Shown here: positions 5,588-5,818 of the stretch, one piece after another
Layout: each line of letters begins with the position of its first letter
Position numbering within the stretch: position 1 is the stretch's first letter
Origin: Bacteroidales bacterium UBA6244
Lineage (GTDB): Bacteria; Bacteroidota; Bacteroidia; Bacteroidales; F082
DNA: 5,818 nucleotides
Direction: 5' to 3'
NCBI GenBank assembly: GCA_002440885.1
Contig: DJVY01000152.1
Location: forward strand, 39,826-45,643
Position numbers and translations under genes: made by a program
Notes under the pieces: generated by a model
Told to the model about the DNA's origin: nothing
The model's database searches: none
The model's input: the letters and a program-made list of their open reading frames with translations, nothing else

Positions 5588-5661
5588 TAGCGGGATCGAG
5601 AATTGAACTCGAGACCTCCGGGTTATGAATCCGACGCTCTAACCAACTGAGCTACCCCGCC
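5588..5661 (-). tRNA. tRNA-Met (anticodon CAU), elongator type, no encoded CCA
   Basis: The 74-nt cloverleaf folds by eye. The acceptor arm is GGCGGGG with TCCCGCT (G1-U72 and G7-U66 wobbles) and discriminator A73. The D arm is GCTC/GAGC, the anticodon loop TTCATAA with CAT at 5627-5625, the variable loop AGGTC, and the T arm TCGAG/CTCGA with loop TTCAATT. The anticodon stem is TCGGA/CCCGG with an A31-C39 mismatch and a U27-G43 wobble. The bases after A73 are CGC, so CCA must be added after transcription. The D stem (C11-G24), T54 and a paired 1-72 position argue against initiator tRNA. A CAU tRNA could also be the Ile type read after lysidine modification, which the sequence alone cannot fully exclude. 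Confidence 0.93.
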
Positions 5662-5673
5662 GTTTTGAGGGTG

Positions 5674-5702
5674 CAAAAATAAAAAAAAGATAAGTAAACC
5701 AA
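5674..5702 (-). promoter_or_regulatory. Promoter of the tRNA gene
   Basis: On the minus strand TATTTTTG (5681-5674) matches TAnnTTTG perfectly, with TTG (5702-5700) 18 bp upstream as the -33 element. Transcription would start about 5667, only some six bases before the mature tRNA 5' end. Confidence 0.6.
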
Positions 5703-5711
5703 CACCCAATT

Positions 5712-5818
5712 CTATTTTATTTTATCCGGGAGGCTGTTTTTTAATGAGACAACAACATCCTGAGCAGGGTTTGTGCAGACTTTTCCCGCTATGACGGGAC
5801 TGTAAAAAGTTTTGTGTT
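5712..5818 (-). other. Right-edge stretch: possible 3' end of an unknown minus-strand ORF, or mobile-element edge
   Basis: One minus-strand frame stays open from the window edge to a TAG at 5714-5712. It reads about 34 residues, with YSPVIAGKVCTNPAQD followed by VVVSLKNSLPDKIK. The composition is protein-like but matches no family I recognise, and an open frame of this length occurs easily by chance. A 5-bp hairpin (5784-5788 with 5795-5799, loop CTATGA) sits just before a GGGACTGTAAAAAGTT stretch that resembles the ends of some insertion sequences. Neither reading can be decided inside the window. Confidence 0.2.

Noticed and set aside
5588..5661. Initiator tRNA-fMet
   Set aside because: The D stem is GCTC/GAGC (elongator orientation), T54 is present, and the third G-C pair of the anticodon stem is replaced by A31-C39.
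1..5818. A hidden defence system, retroelement or other new multi-gene system
   Set aside because: Gene order, intact terminators and single-gene units fit a normal chromosome. No reverse transcriptase, nuclease, toxin-antitoxin or integrase motif is visible.

Overview
This window looks like an ordinary chromosomal stretch from a member of the Bacteroidota. The evidence is a C-terminal type IX secretion (T9SS, type A) sorting domain, promoter-like TAnnTTTG elements instead of sigma70 -10 boxes, A-rich leaders without clear Shine-Dalgarno sequences, moderate-to-low GC, and a tRNA gene that does not encode its CCA tail. I cannot place it below phylum level from the sequence alone.

Layout from left to right. 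(1) The 5' part of a CCA-adding tRNA nucleotidyltransferase gene (minus strand) runs off the left edge. (2) After a divergent promoter region comes a probable two-gene plus-strand operon: an isocitrate/isopropylmalate-family dehydrogenase, then 19 bp later a small HD-domain-like protein whose HD motif reads Ala-Asp. (3) A probable bidirectional terminator separates this operon from a convergent minus-strand gene for a 118-residue zinc-ribbon protein. (4) About 260 bp of AT-rich non-coding DNA ends in a strong minus-strand terminator for the next gene. That gene encodes a secreted 356-residue protein with a CxxCH-containing reeler/choice-of-anchor-V-like domain, a TIG-like domain and a T9SS tail. 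(5) A divergent intergenic region of about 300 bp carries short direct repeats around a promoter-like element. It leads to a plus-strand gene for a 358-residue exported protein of unknown function. (6) A 16-bp perfect hairpin terminator lies between that gene and a convergent elongator-type tRNA-Met(CAU) gene with its own promoter. (7) The last ~115 bp hold no gene I recognise. They could be the tail of a minus-strand ORF or the edge of a mobile element.

How the genes relate: the dehydrogenase and HD-like protein are likely co-transcribed. The CCA enzyme would be needed to finish the tRNA at the other end of the window, because that tRNA lacks an encoded CCA. The two exported proteins are transcribed divergently from a shared intergenic region, but nothing shows that they share a function.

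I found no mobile system, CRISPR array or defence island. The most unusual points are the mixed active-site signature of the dehydrogenase, the altered HD motif, and the single c-type heme motif in a T9SS-secreted protein.
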